From: Undaria pinnatifida
Lineage: Eukaryota; Sar; Phaeophyceae; Laminariales; Alariaceae
NCBI GenBank assembly: GCA_012845835.1
Contig: JABAKD010000016.1
Location: 2,288,359 to 2,352,358 of the forward strand
Direction: 5' to 3'
Length of the DNA: 64,000 nucleotides
Position numbers and translations under genes: made by a program. Shown here piece by piece: positions 30,173 to 41,174 of this stretch; position 1 is the first letter of the stretch; every line of letters begins with the position of its first letter. The notes below the pieces were generated by a model. The model saw nothing but the letters and a program-made list of their open reading frames with translations, was not told the origin of the DNA and searched no databases.

Positions 30173-31269
30173 GAGGGATAGCCGGCAGGTGCGATCACTG
30201 CACGCCCAAGCATACAAGGAGAGAGGAGTTGGAGCGAGCGCGAGGGCTACCACCGCCCCACTGCCCTCGCAACATGCTCGAACGGACGTGGTCGTGAAAG
30301 GGGGTGCGGGGTCGAGGAGACCACCCCGTAACGGGGACACCGCCTTTGGAGGGGTCGGTCGGTCGATTCTTCTGAGCGGTGAAGGCCCCGGATAAGTTCG
30401 CCAACCGTGGCTGGCTAGACTCTTCCGCGGGTGTCGACGCGGCCTTGGAGATGGTTCTCTTTTGCAGGCCGGATATCCACTCCAGCAGAGGTTGGACAAC
30501 AAGAGCGGACAAGGCCAAAGCCGCACTCGGATGGTAGAGTGTTTCGCAAGCCGTTGCGTAGGTCACCCCCCCACGGCAGTGTATGTGTGAGGCGGGGTGG
30601 TCGAGGGAAGGTGGGGTAGGGCCTGGGGTCAATAGTTCGCGAGACGTTGTGTTGTACACGATGCTTTGCGATTTGATTTCGGTCGTGCTGGGACGTTAGT
30701 GTGGGAGCCTTCGACCGCTTGACCGCGAAGCGCTGTGTTCAACGTAGCGTTTTGTGACATGACACAGGATTTTTCAACGACCAACGCGGAAAAGCGACAG
30801 TGCCAAGGATGTGTACTTAAAAAAGCGGTAACTGCTGATACAGAGCTAAATGCTACCTACTGTGCTGTGTTCTACGACCGGACGAAAGACAGTATCTGGT
30901 AGAAAATATGTTCAACTCACAGCTTACGACGTACTTTTCAACCAATACTTGTTTGCTGTATGCGGAGGCTTGACGCGGATTTTCACTTGAGTTTAGATTC
31001 AATTTTTTTTGGGTTTTGGACTGATGCTGGAGTTATCGTGGTAAGACGATGGTTTTATTCTTGATCTAACATGCGGTGGGCGTGCTTTGTCATGTGCCGA
31101 GCAGGAGGGGAATTGATTGTACTCGGGCACACGACAAATGTATGGTCCATCGCATATTACGGAGTTTTTGCTTTTGCGTTGTGCATGGAGAGGTGTGAGG
31201 TAAAGATGGCCGTGAACTAGTTGAATGCCTTGTTCGCCGCGCAAGGGGCGGTGAATGAATTATTCAGCG
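30173..31269. other. No recognised feature
   Basis: I see no gene or repeat that I can assign in this stretch. Confidence 0.4.
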
Positions 31270-31526
31270 GACTGATTCTACGTTAGCCCCCCCCCAAAAA
31301 AACCAGCGATTTTCTTTCACGAACGCTTCATGGCTGCTCGGCACGAGGAAGGATGCCACGAAATGCATATATTCGCATATTTTCTTGTTTTGCACGAAGG
31401 ACTATCAAACGACGACGTCGGGGTGGCAAGAGGCACCGTATTTCAGGAGATACGACCGGGAGCTGGTTTCAAAACCGGCGATTTCGGGAAAGACAAGTTG
31501 GGTGGGCTACTACCGTAGAACGACTC
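31270..31526 (+). mobile_element. MITE family M1, copy 2 (compact)
   Basis: GACTGATTCTACGTTAGCCC at the left and GGGCTACTACCGTAGAACGA at the right are imperfect inverted repeats around 257 bases. The body matches copy 1 at 19940-20208. It is non-coding. Confidence 0.75.
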
Positions 31527-31899
31527 GGCGTGCGTTGCAAACAATGAGTGAGTGCGTGACGCCGTCGATACCCACCGTTTGGACAAAAGAGATGTGCCGC
31601 TCACTACATGATGACTAGACTACAACATGCTGATGATCTGGAGTTGGTGAGAGTGACGAGAGAAACCAGTCGGCACCCAAACAGATTCCACCCCGGCAGG
31701 TGGGGTTTGGCTCAGACCGAGCGTCTGCGTGCTGCTGTCCTTCAGTGTTGTTTGACTTGTATCTCGGTCTTGCAGTTTGTGACCATAATAGTATTGAAGT
31801 ATTCTTCGGTAGTCCCCCCAGCCTTTCTTTAACGAAATCGCCGGTTTTGAAACCAGCTCCTGGCCGTATCTCCTGAAATACGGGGCCCCTACCCACACC

Positions 31900-32168
31900 T
31901 GTTAAATTGAAGGTGGGGGACACAGAGTGCCCCCTGCAGGCCTGCCAATTGAGCAGGTCCTCGGAGAGTACTCACTTTCGTTGCTTCGTAAAGATGTAGC
32001 TTTATTCGTTTCCACCAGAGCCCGGGATAGCTTCTGAGATCGGAGGCACGTGCCTCCGACCTACTTCCTAACTTTCCCGAATATAAAACGCCAACTTTAT
32101 CATACGAAACCCATCCAAGTGATCTCAAATTCGGATACTTACAGGCCTTTCGAGGCCGTATCTTAACA
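31900..32168 (-). repeat. 3' LTR of the TRIM
   Basis: The LTR is 269 bp with TGTTAA/TTAACA termini and nearly identical to the LTR at 32399-32667, which suggests a fairly recent insertion. It contains the palindrome GGAGGCACGTGCCTCC. Confidence 0.85.
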
Positions 32169-32336
32169 CTAGCCCACCCTGATGAGTCGCACATGCAGAA
32201 ATATGGGAGATTCGGGGAAACTTCGGTTCTACGAACTAGACCATGAATCGAAGATGCGGCTCCTCAAAACCCACTCCCACACCTTTAACCGTCTGGCTAT
32301 GGAGCCAGGAACACGCGAAGAAAAGCAGTAGAAAAC

Positions 32337-32396
32337 GCATGGATTCGAAACCCATTGTTATTTCACGCGCAGGTTCGTGTCCTGCCGTCGACGCCA
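32337..32396 (+). other. Serine tRNA (CGA) 3'-half sequence with CCA, at the TRIM primer site
   Basis: Read on the plus strand, this stretch folds as the 3' half of a class II tRNA. An anticodon arm ATGGA-TTCGAAA-CCCAT has anticodon CGA. A variable-region stretch TTGTTATTTCACGC follows, then a perfect T arm GCAGG-TTCGTGT-CCTGC and an acceptor strand CGTCGACG ending CCA at 32394-32396. The CGCGCAGGTTCG block is typical of eukaryotic serine tRNAs. No 5' half is present. The CCA is not encoded in eukaryotic tRNA genes, so this was most likely copied from a mature tRNA by reverse transcription. Confidence 0.75.
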
Positions 32397-32398
32397 CA

Positions 32399-32667
32399 TG
32401 TTAAATTAAAGGTGGGGGACACAGAGTGCCCCCTGCAGGCCTGCCAATTGAGCAGGTCCTCGGAGAGTACTCACTTTCGTTGCTTCGTAAAGATGTAGCT
32501 TTATTCGTTTCCACCAGAGCCCGGGATAGCTTCTGAGATCGGAGGCACGTGCCTCCGATCTACTTCCTAACTTTCCCGAATATAAAACGCCAACTTTATC
32601 ATACGAAACCCATCCAAGTGATATCAAATTCGGATACTTACAGGCCTTTCGAGGCCGTATCTTAACA
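32399..32667 (-). repeat. 5' LTR of the TRIM
   Basis: This is the 269-bp partner of 31900-32168. In the element's own (minus) orientation it is the upstream LTR, directly followed by the primer-binding site. Differences from its partner are few single bases. Confidence 0.85.
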
Positions 32668-32950
32668 CACCGACGTCATCATTCGATAGTCCTTCCTTCG
32701 CAAACAAGAAAATTCGTGAAGATGTTTTCTTCATAGCATCGAGAAAGAGGCACGTGCCTCCGATCTACTTTTCTAACTTTCCCGAATATAAAACGCCAAC
32801 CTAATCATACGAAACCCATCCAAATGATCTCAAATTCGGATACTTACAGGCCTTTCGAGGCCGTATCTTAACACACCGACGTCATCGTTCGATAGTCCTT
32901 CCTTCGCAAACAAGAAAATTCGTGAAGATGTTTTCTTCATAGCATCCTTT
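32541..32950. repeat. 205-bp tandem duplication across the TRIM/MITE junction
   Basis: The segment from GAGGCACGTGCCTCC in the LTR to TTCATAGCATC in the M1 flank (32541-32745) is repeated immediately (32746-32950) at an offset of 205 bases. It therefore includes the LTR end and the flank, so it arose after the TRIM inserted. Confidence 0.8.
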
Positions 32951-33156
32951 CTCGTGTCGAGCGGCCATGAAACGTTCGTTCAACAAAATTGCTGGTTTTG
33001 GGCGGGTACTACAGTAAAATCAATCTATTACAGTTCGCGGCATCACTCAAGGCAACAATAAAATTTATTTAGACGAAAATAAGAGCATGGGCTCTTTCGT
33101 ACTGCAAATAAATTATGTAGGACACACGCCCTGCCTTACATGAAAATTCCAACCTC

Positions 33157-33438
33157 AGACGCATGCTACAACGATAGAAGTAGCGCTTTTCGTCTGAACT
33201 GTTTTCTGAATGACAAGGCCTGAACTTATTAACCCAAAATCGTCTGAAAAAATAGGCCATTTCTTTTTGCACGATTTCTCGTCGTGTACCTCGGCCATGG
33301 GATTTTTTTCATCCGGTACGTACATGGCAGTTTTTTTTCTTTTTTTTTTCTCTCGAAATCACTTTTTGGTTTTAAGCTCCCAAATTGAGGGGTAGTGTTG
33401 GAAAAAACAGTGGTGCACCTCCATCGTTGCACGCGTCC
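33157..33438. mobile_element. MITE family M2, copy
   Basis: The terminus AGACGCATGCTACAACGATA and the inverted terminus CACCTCCATCGTTGCACGCG flank 282 bases. The interior matches the 27140-27417 copy (TTTTCGTCTGAA, ATTTCTCGTCGTGTA, TTAAGCTCCCAAATTGAGG). Confidence 0.75.
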
Positions 33439-33938
33439 TATACTATAATCAAGATATAAGAGATTCTTCACTGGGGCGTCGCATACTGTTTACGATTATC
33501 AGTAGCCACCTATCCGCCTCTGCGCTGATTGGGGGGGGCGGGGGGGACGTGTTGACAAGGTGAGAGGCAGCAACAACAACGTTTTCCATACCTACATGCG
33601 CTGTTGTTGCATGAGCCTCTAAAACCCAGTGCATGCCTACTCGTAGTTCTTTTTAGTTTTCTCCTTTGAGTTACGCGTATATGTTCCTTTTTGAAGTATT
33701 TGCTTTGCGTTAACATCAATACCCCCATCGTTTTGATTTACCTTTCCTTGCTGTCTTGCTTCACAGGCATCACCACCAACCACCAGTTGTTTCGTCGACC
33801 GCCACAACAAAAAGCCCAACTCTCTAAACGACAAGCATGGTTGCCGCACAGGTCGGCGTGCAAAACGAGTACAACAAAGTTAAAGGTTTTCCCACTCTTT
33901 TTATTAGTAGCAAAATACCAGGGTACCCGGTAGCAGCG

Positions 33939-34000
33939 CCCATCAATCAATCAATCAGTCAAGAGGCCCATCAATCAATCAATCAAACACCAAACAAAGA
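33939..34000. repeat. (ATCA)n microsatellite, two blocks
   Basis: CCATCAATCAATCAATCA occurs twice, separated by about 20 bases. It is non-coding. Confidence 0.8.
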
Positions 34001-34183
34001 CAAAAACAACTCATGAAACAACCACACCTTAACTTTCAAGCCTCCAGTACCGCATTGGGGGTTCCCCTTGCCCAGCTCTAACGACTCCAGTGCCGGTTCT
34101 TTATAGTGCCTATCGCCGGCGAAGTCGCTTGGCACAACTGGAACCCGTTGCGCTTATAGTCTAAGTAGTAGTACCAGAAGTAT

Positions 34184-34470
34184 TGACTCGTGTTACGATA
34201 GAGTTGCGCCACTTTTCTTCTGAGGTTCCTCAGTTTGAGAGCTCAAGGCATGTCCCTCCCAAAAACTGATTTGGAGAAGAATCAAAACTGCTACGTACGA
34301 GTACCGAATGAAAAACCCCATGACCCCTGCTCGTAGGCACACAGCAAGAACCGCGCAAACAAAAAAATGACCTATTTTCCGACGATTTTGGACCAAGGAG
34401 CCTCGTCATTCAGAAACAAAAAGCCACAAAAGGGTAGACTATCTCTAGACTAAAGTAGTAGCACGCGTCA
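34184..34470. mobile_element. Probable MITE family M2, inverted diverged copy
   Basis: GACTCGTGTTACGATAGAGT at the left and TAGTAGCACGCGTCA at the right resemble M2 termini. The interior shows the M2 landmarks in inverse order (GTTTGAGAGCTCAAGG, CGAATGAAAAACCCCATG). Confidence 0.5.
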
Positions 34471-36150
34471 TTTTCGATACTAAAGCTACGGTAACAGTGC
34501 TGGTGTCCGGTATACCGCCCAGGCATTGTTGGCGGGCATGTACTGGCGCAACAGGGAGACCACCACTGCATAATGCATGCCTTATCCTGATTGCCACTAT
34601 TATAGACTAAATACCCAGAGTGCCGAAGGAATGGGGTGAGGAAAGGAAGGCAGCTATTAATAGCAGCGGCGCCGCACCAACTACAGCAGGTAGGTAGTTA
34701 CAGCGGCAGAACTCGTAGTAGTAGCAAACAAATTTAACAGGTACAAGGTAGGTAGATACATAGAGGACACTGTAACACCTGTCGTCGCTAAAGGGACTCG
34801 CCAGGTTACTTGCCACTAGACTGTCAACTTGACAAAAATGCATGTATGGGTGTGTGCTCTGGCTTCAGCCCGCTCAAAAGTTGTCCCTATTTTTTTGCGT
34901 CGGTTGGACAAAAAAACTCGCATTCGCTGGAAATGATATTACGTGGTTGCGAGAGGTATTGTATGGCGGTGGGCAGGTAGGGAACCAGGTAGACAGGCAC
35001 GCATTGTAAATATTAGCCACAACATAAATCCCAGTTACAGTGGGAAACTCGTATTCGCTCGAAATATTTCACCTGGTACGTATCATTAGTATCAATAGTA
35101 GGTATAGGTGGAGGGAAGGCACGCTAGGGAGGCAGGACAGTTAGCCTAAGGTTGTTGTATTTCATTGATCCTTCGGTCGCTCGAGACGCACGCACAAAGC
35201 CGACGTCACCATCAACAAACCAGATCGCCCAAGAGCCCAACCACGATCGTCTACAGTGCGTTTCAGAACGAACGATCAGACCATCAATAATCTAACCTCA
35301 GCGTTTCGAGCTGTGAACGCCCCAAAACCAAACAAACCTTACCCCCGCACCACTCACCCCCCGTACGCAAAATCACACCAATGTTCGTATCCAAAACGTG
35401 CCGAAAAGAAAACAAGGCGTGCCGAAGATCCAAAAGATATACGCAGCCGTCATTCAACGGTAGCGCTGCGCCGTAGTAGTAAATACTGATGAGTTCCTAC
35501 CGGCGCGAAGCAGAACAACGTCTGTCATTTATAGATCGCTACGTGTGAATACACATTATTATTTCATAAGAACTCTCATTTTTTTTTTCGCTGCGAGCGT
35601 TGTCGTCGTCATCATCATCATCATACTCGCAGCAGTACATCAGCATGCGCGCAGCAAGCAAAAAGCGGCACAGCAGACAGACACCTGCCGTCACATCATC
35701 ATCGTATCTCTTCTCCCATGGAATAAAAAAAGCCGTCGTCAAAAAAACAAACACAAAAAAAAGGGCGGAGCCGCTCATCAGAATGTTACGATCCGCGAAA
35801 ATGCCACCCACGCCCCGCAACTGCCCGTGTCTGGCCCTCCCCCCCCTTCACCCACCAAAATCTAACCCGCCTCAAGGCAGAGTGGAGCCAGCGAGCCTAG
35901 GTATACAGCTTGCCTACGTTCGAACCTGGACAAGGGCATCCGCTAAGAATGCCCCTCTCCGTCCCCCTACCCCCTTCCCTCACGCACGCCTCGGTCGCAC
36001 GAAAAAAAACAAAATACTTCCCAAAAAAGCCATCCGGAATTACTAGTAAAAAAAAAAACGAAACAGGAAAAAACTAGTGCACATCAAAAGTGACCCACCC
36101 ATTCAAAACGTGCCACAACATTAATTAGTAGCCACGCTCCTTTTGCTCCC
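34471..36150. other. No recognised gene
   Basis: I see no gene here. A short (ATC)n run lies at about 35604-35625. Short TAGTAGTA-type runs are scattered. The open frames are short and unlike known proteins. Confidence 0.4.
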
Positions 36151-36159
36151 GTGCCTCCC

Positions 36160-38090
36160 TTTCGCCCCCCCCCCCCCCCCCCCCACCCCCCCCCCAACCC
36201 CCTGCCCCCACACTATCAAGAAAAATCCCGACGTCTCTCCACAACACCTCCCTCCTTACCCAGGGCACTGCCAAATCGTCGCCAACCATCACCGTCTGTT
36301 TGCAAATCTCGCTTTTTTTTTTTCAAAACGCATCAATTTCCAAAACACTCTTGAAGGGAAGGAAAAGGGGAAGGAAAAAGGGAAACGTGGTCTCTGCAAG
36401 CTCCAAATGTTCAAATATTCCGGGATCCGCCTTATCCCCCCCCCCCCCCTCCTACCCGCTTCCCCTAATCAAAAACTCCCCGCTTGCGGCGTCGGCCGCG
36501 TTTAACCCTCCCAGGAATTGAATTTCACTCGCCTATATATCTCCATAATAACCCCCCCCTTTAAGCCTCCCTCATTTTGACTAGGCCCACAAATACAACC
36601 TCAAAAAGACAGCCAAATAGAGAGCGCGCGCGAGACGGTCAGCAGATGACGCCCTGTCAAGAAAGCAACCCACGAAAAAGCGGTCCGCGCCAAAGGCGGG
36701 GGGGGGGGAGGAGACCGAAGACAACAAAAATAAAACACTGTACTGAAAACATCGTACTGTACTGAACTGCTGTACCGCACCGTGATGGACAGTTACTGTA
36801 GCCGTCACTGGTATTTTATAGCCGTCACAAAAAACAAACGGGGCCGCCGGTCAGTGGTCGATTTACTCAACACACCCACCACCGCTGCGTGAGCATTTTC
36901 GCTTGTGTGTTTTTCTCTCTCATACCCATAGGGGTCCCATCAGCCAAGACATGCACACTTACTCTACTTTTTTGCTCTTGCTACAGCCACAGCCACAGCT
37001 ACCGCCTTCCCCTAATCGAACCCCAACCCCGTTCTGCTTGTCTTGACGAAAATCCAACACAGACGATCTGCTTGCTGTTAGTAACGAAAAACCAACGAAC
37101 GATTTGATTGCTTTGACGACACTAACGCACGTCTTTAGCTTTTACCGCCTCCCTCCCCGGGGATCCACATTACCCCCGGGGGGGAACGCATCAGCCCCCC
37201 CCCTCCCCCCCCTCCCCCCCCCCCCCCTCCTCCAGGGTGCCATCAACGGGACGGGAATGCGGGAAAACGAACCTCCCATTCTTTTTCACGACCCGCCCAC
37301 AAAATACACGGAAAATTGAGACGTTCGGTTGGGACTGAGACAACGGGAAAAGGATGAGGGGGGGGAGAGGTCGACCCGACAAAAAACGGGGAAAAAAAAG
37401 AGGAGAAAAATAAGATAAGGTGGCCCTACCCCCCCTCCCCTTCTCTCCCCCCCCCCCCCACCGCGCGCGCAGATTTAAGGGGAAGCACGGTCCCCCCTGT
37501 TGAACCAACAGCAGCCGAGTGCAACTGTACAGAAAACGAAAAAACAGTCCTCATCCACCCAGCGAGAGATTTTTTTCCCAAACGCAAGACTGTGCACACA
37601 ACACGCCCCCCCCCTCCCCCCCCCCCCCCCGGCCTTCGCCCCGCCCACAACCGCTGACCCCCCCCCCCCCCCGCCTCCCATCTTCAGCCCATCCTCTCCT
37701 ACTATTCTCCACCTCATCGAGCAGCCAAAGATCGACAATGGGTAAAAACGAAATTGGGCTGAGGAGGAGGCGTGGGGGGGGGGGGGGGGGGGGAGCGGGG
37801 CTGGGGGCCCCCATCATCATACTCTTAGGATTGGGATAGGGGGGGGGGGGCAAGGGACAGGGGGGGATAGGGGAGGGGCTTTCCCAACGCGCTACACGAC
37901 GAATATAACCCTCAAAGCCAAGCAATCGCTGGCTTCTTACGTCACGAGATGACGCAGCCCTTCTTGCCCTTCTTCTTCTTCATCTTCCTTTGGTTTTGCT
38001 CTAGCACACACCGAATCGCTCCGTCGAACACCTGTTCATCATCAAAACGTCAGCGCAGGGGGCGGGGGGGGGGGGGGGGCAACAAGAAGG
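36160..38090. repeat. Region of long poly-C and poly-G tracts
   Basis: Runs of 10 or more C (about 36165-36195, 36440, 37195-37232, 37448, 37608-37672) and G (about 36700, 37771-37794, 37840, 38065-38080) are interspersed with unremarkable sequence. The many Pro-rich and Gly-rich frames of up to 124 codons come from these runs. I see no exon that I can support. Confidence 0.7.
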
Positions 38091-38599
38091 TCAACACAAG
38101 GAGGGAAAAACGGGGGAGGGCGAAAGGTCAACACAAGGGGGAACAAAATGGCTAATACTACATGAACCCGCGGTGGCAGGTGGCATCAGACGAGAGAACT
38201 GGCACACACCGCAGGAGTCTGGTTGAGTAAGCACGTACCAGGTATATTATAGGATTCGACAGGGGGGGCGGGGGCGTACTCATTTATTTCTTGCCTTCAG
38301 TCGTTTGGCTATTGACCACGCATCCCTTTCGAGACGGAGCACCGACAGAGGGGTTGGGGGGGGGAGCAATACAAGGAAAAAAACTGACAACTAAACAATT
38401 CGAAGGCGGCATCATGCAGACGAGATACCCAGCAGGCCACAGAAGTCTGACTCAGTGACAGCACTTGACAAGGGGAGGGGGCGGGGGGATGGTGGCCTGC
38501 TATCGCTCATGGCACATCTCTCGTGGCGCCTACCGTGCCCCTTGAGTATGCCTCATAGATAACCTGGTAAAAAGCTCATAAAAGAGTGTCCGTACTGCT

Positions 38600-39250
38600 G
38601 CAGCATCTGATTGATATCGCTTCTAGTACCTCGCTAATGCTATCAAGTGCCTCTAGTACCCCGCTAATGCTATCTAGTACTCCGCTATGTTACTGCCAAA
38701 ATGCCTCATCGACAGCCCCAGTAATTTACACATTAATAGTGCCTTCACTGCTATACGCAGTGTACCGTGTTGACAGGGCCTCTTATCAACAGCAGTGCAC
38801 CGTCATGCACGCTATAACACCGCCTTTATCGCTGTACCAGTGCCCCAACGCCAATGGTTTTCATGTCCCATAAAGGCTATCAACAGTGCCACATTGTTAA
38901 GTGTCTCTGGTGCCCGGTTCATAGCGCCGCTGATGCCCCATCGACATCGCCTCTATTGCCCGATGACATCGTCTGTCAACGCTAGACAATTGGGGGTCAA
39001 AAATAAACTTTCTTTTGCGAGACTCCAGGCTGAAGCCTGGAGACCTTACTGTTGTGACCCATTCATAGCGCCCCTCAGTTATTTCTTCTGCTTTGGGGTT
39101 CTCAAAAGCCTGTCTTGCAACTTCGACTAAAAGCGAGAAAACCACGACAAATAACGACAGTGCCTTTATTTCTAGAGTGTCCCATCAATAGTGCCTCCAT
39201 ATAGCCATGTGCATAGTGCCCCTAGCGCCCCATCGGTAGTGCCCCTAGCC
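38600..39250. repeat. Short interspersed GTGCCTCTA/GTACC-type repeats
   Basis: AGTGCCTCTAGTACCCCGCTA-like motifs recur irregularly (about 38635, 38650, 39180-39240). They are related in style to the AGTGCCGGT family further right. No gene is seen. Confidence 0.4.
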
Positions 39251-39259
39251 TTTCACTTT

Positions 39260-39420
39260 TTCTCAGTATTTTGGCATCCTCCGGCGGATGGAGGAAAAAA
39301 GGCAAGATAAAGATAACTCTCACCACACTTTCGCGTATTTTCAACCACGTCGTGTGTCAAGTTCACCCAATTGCATATTAGCAATCCAGCCCCAGCTGGC
39401 GTGTCCTTCAGTTCCCGTGG
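39260..39420 (+). repeat. Dispersed repeat with TCCGGCGGATGG, copy 1
   Basis: TTCTCAGTxTT...TCCTCCGGCGGATGGAGG, CTCACCACACTTTCGCGTxT, CGTCGTGTGTCAA and CAATCCAGCxxxAGCTGGCG recur at 39830-39975 (plus) and 45268-45392 (minus). It is non-coding. Confidence 0.75.
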
Positions 39421-39579
39421 TTGCGACAGCGCGAGCTGTCCCTACCGGTGGTCCTCATTGCCATTCATCAGCGCAAGCGGCCGTTGTGTAGAACTAGTAC
39501 CTATTGATAGTGCCTCTACGATAGTGCCCCGTTCATACCTTGTGTACTGCTGTAATCTAGACTCGTGTGATTGTTCCCT

Positions 39580-39672
39580 GACACACTCGGTAACGCACGC
39601 GATCGGAGTATCGCACACAGGTTTCAAATATGAGTTTCGACGAAATTTTCCATCTCACAGACGTAAGTGTCT
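39580..39672 (-). repeat. Dispersed repeat family R120, copy 2
   Basis: This is the inverse of the R120 core: GCGATCGGAGTATCGCACAC, then TATGAGTTTCGACGAAATTT and CATCTCACAG. See the copy at 8186. Confidence 0.75.
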
Positions 39673-39829
39673 TCTAATTTTCATCACAATAACAGCGCCC
39701 TAGTGTCCCTCCCGCAAATGGTGCCTCTATTAACAGTGCCCTACAAACAGTGTCCTGCCGCAACAATTACCCCGCCCTAAATATAAAAAAATCCACGACT
39801 TTTTTTTTTTTTTTTTTTTTTTTTTCCGT

Positions 39830-39975
39830 TTTTTCTGAGTGTTCTCCGGCGGATGGGGAAAAATAAAGCTCAAGCTCACCACACTTCCGCGTGTTTCCAT
39901 ACACGTCGTGTGTCAATTCAACTCAATTGCATTCGCAATCCAGCGCTAGCTGGCGTGTCCTTCAATCCAAGACTG
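39830..39975 (+). repeat. Dispersed repeat with TCCGGCGGATGG, copy 2
   Basis: This copy follows a poly-T run at 39799-39825 and matches 39260-39420 in order and orientation, ending AGCTGGCGTGTCCTTCAAT. Confidence 0.75.
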
Positions 39976-40344
39976 TTCCAAAAAACGTGGGAACGGTTTC
40001 AAAGAAAATTCCAAGAATTTTGTCCCAGAAAAAACGTAGGTGTCCTTCTAAAGCGCCGAGGCGCATACACGCCGGACGCCACAACACACAACAAAGAAAC
40101 AAGGGTACGACACCACACGTGAAATGAAGGTGCGTGTTAACCCGTCCGCCCAACCCACGTCAGAGCGACCCAAACCAAAACGCTTGCTGCGGGTCCCCAT
40201 CACACAACCCGCCCATGATATAATAGCATCGTGGCCATTCCCCGCCCCCCCGCCCTTTGCGCGCAAACAGCAATAGTGCCTCCTCCCCTCCCCCCCCCTC
40301 TTCGCGGGCAAACAATATTGCCCTCCCCCCCCGTGCTCCGCCTC

Positions 40345-40490
40345 CAAGGGGATGTGTGGACAACGCTTAAATGACTGATACGCACCAAATGAGTGAGACC
40401 CCCCCCCTCCCTCCCTGTTCCATCCCCAAAGGGATGCATGGTCAATGGTTCAACGACTAAGGCACGCAATAACTGAGTGCGCCCCCCCCC
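40345..40490. repeat. Two tandem copies of the poly-C-associated repeat
   Basis: GGGATGTGTGGACAACG...AAATGACTGATACGCACCAA and GGGATGCATGGTCAATGGTT...CAACGACTAAGGCACGCAA follow one another, each ending at a poly-C run. They are the same family as 13640-13775. Confidence 0.6.
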
Positions 40491-40689
40491 TTTTGCTCCT
40501 CTCTCGACTCACAGCATCAACGGTCGGTGATGCCACAAGAGTAGTACTTTTGATATGTACAATATATGAAACGGTAGTATCGACCAATGCACTGCCGCTG
40601 AGGCTTGTCTTGCCGAAAAGCGCATGCCAGTGCAACCCAAATACTTGCACAACAACACAACTCACAGCCCTAACGTTGCTACAGTGGGG

Positions 40690-41165
40690 GTCTCCATATT
40701 GTGCCGGTCCAATAGCGCCTGTTGCTCCTATAGCGCCGGTGAAATCGCTTCGCGCCACTGGAACCCTCTACATTGGTATAAATACCAGTATCAGTACTAT
40801 ACCCAATACTATACCCAAGAGTGCCCGTGTCCCGTATCCTGCCGGTATTGCGGGCTGGGATAATATACCCGCGCTATATGGAAGATCACACACTGCACTA
40901 CCTTTGCAGCAAAACGTCCACCGCTCACCCCCGACGGGTAACATTGATAGTATGGTCGTCCTTCCATACGATACAGCAGTGTACCTGGCATTACATTGTA
41001 CTTCTTTCTTGCTACAGGAGGGCTCCCTCTATAATGCCGGCTGCCTGCTATGGAGCCTGTGAACTCGCGTGGCACAGATACGACCAAGTAAAAGTGGCAG
41101 TGTGCATAGTAGTGCCGGTTGTCGCTACAGCAGTGCCGGCATCTCCGACTCGCACAAAACCGGCG
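40690..41165. repeat. AGTGCCGGT dispersed repeat family
   Basis: GTGCCGGTCCAATAGCGCC...GTGAAATCGCTTCGCGCCAC and related blocks recur at about 34090-34165, 46030-46110, 53220-53400 and 61171-61490. A tail reading GGAGGGCTCCCT-like sequence often follows. The 205-codon frame across this copy is not supported as a gene. Confidence 0.5.
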
Positions 41166-41174
41166 CTATAGAAG

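Larger units (their letters stand above)
31900..32667 (-). mobile_element. Complete TRIM (miniature non-autonomous LTR retroelement)
   Basis: Two direct terminal repeats of exactly 269 bp each (31900-32168 and 32399-32667) start TGTTAA and end TTAACA. They enclose a 230-bp non-coding interior. CACC lies at 31896-31899 and again at 32668-32671, a 4-bp target duplication. On the minus strand, two bases after the 5' LTR, TGGCGTCGACGGCAGGACAC is a primer-binding site complementary to a tRNA 3' end. Next to the other LTR lies a purine-rich tract, AGGGTGGGCTAG. This is the structure of a TRIM; mobilisation would need the enzymes of another element. Confidence 0.85.
31804..33026 (-). mobile_element. 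MITE family M1, copy 3, interrupted by a TRIM
   Basis: 31804-31899 is the inverse of the right part of the compact M1 copy (CGAAATCGCCGGTTTTGAAA, GTATCTCCTGAAATACGG). 32668 onward continues the same body (CGACGTCATCATTCGATAGT, GCAAACAAGAAAA). The end at about 32985-33026 matches the left terminus (TTGCTGGTTTTGGGCGGGTA). The TRIM at 31900-32667 sits between these parts, with the 4-bp sequence CACC on both sides. Confidence 0.7.

Noticed and set aside
32169-32230. CTGATGA...GAAA in the TRIM interior, suggesting a hammerhead ribozyme (retrozyme)
   Set aside because: Stem II would have only two or three pairs, the copy at 41175-41349 lacks GAAA, and no proper NUH cleavage site follows a stem III. 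The CCACCCTGATGAG stretch is better explained as part of the purine tract beside the LTR (AGGGTGGG on the other strand).
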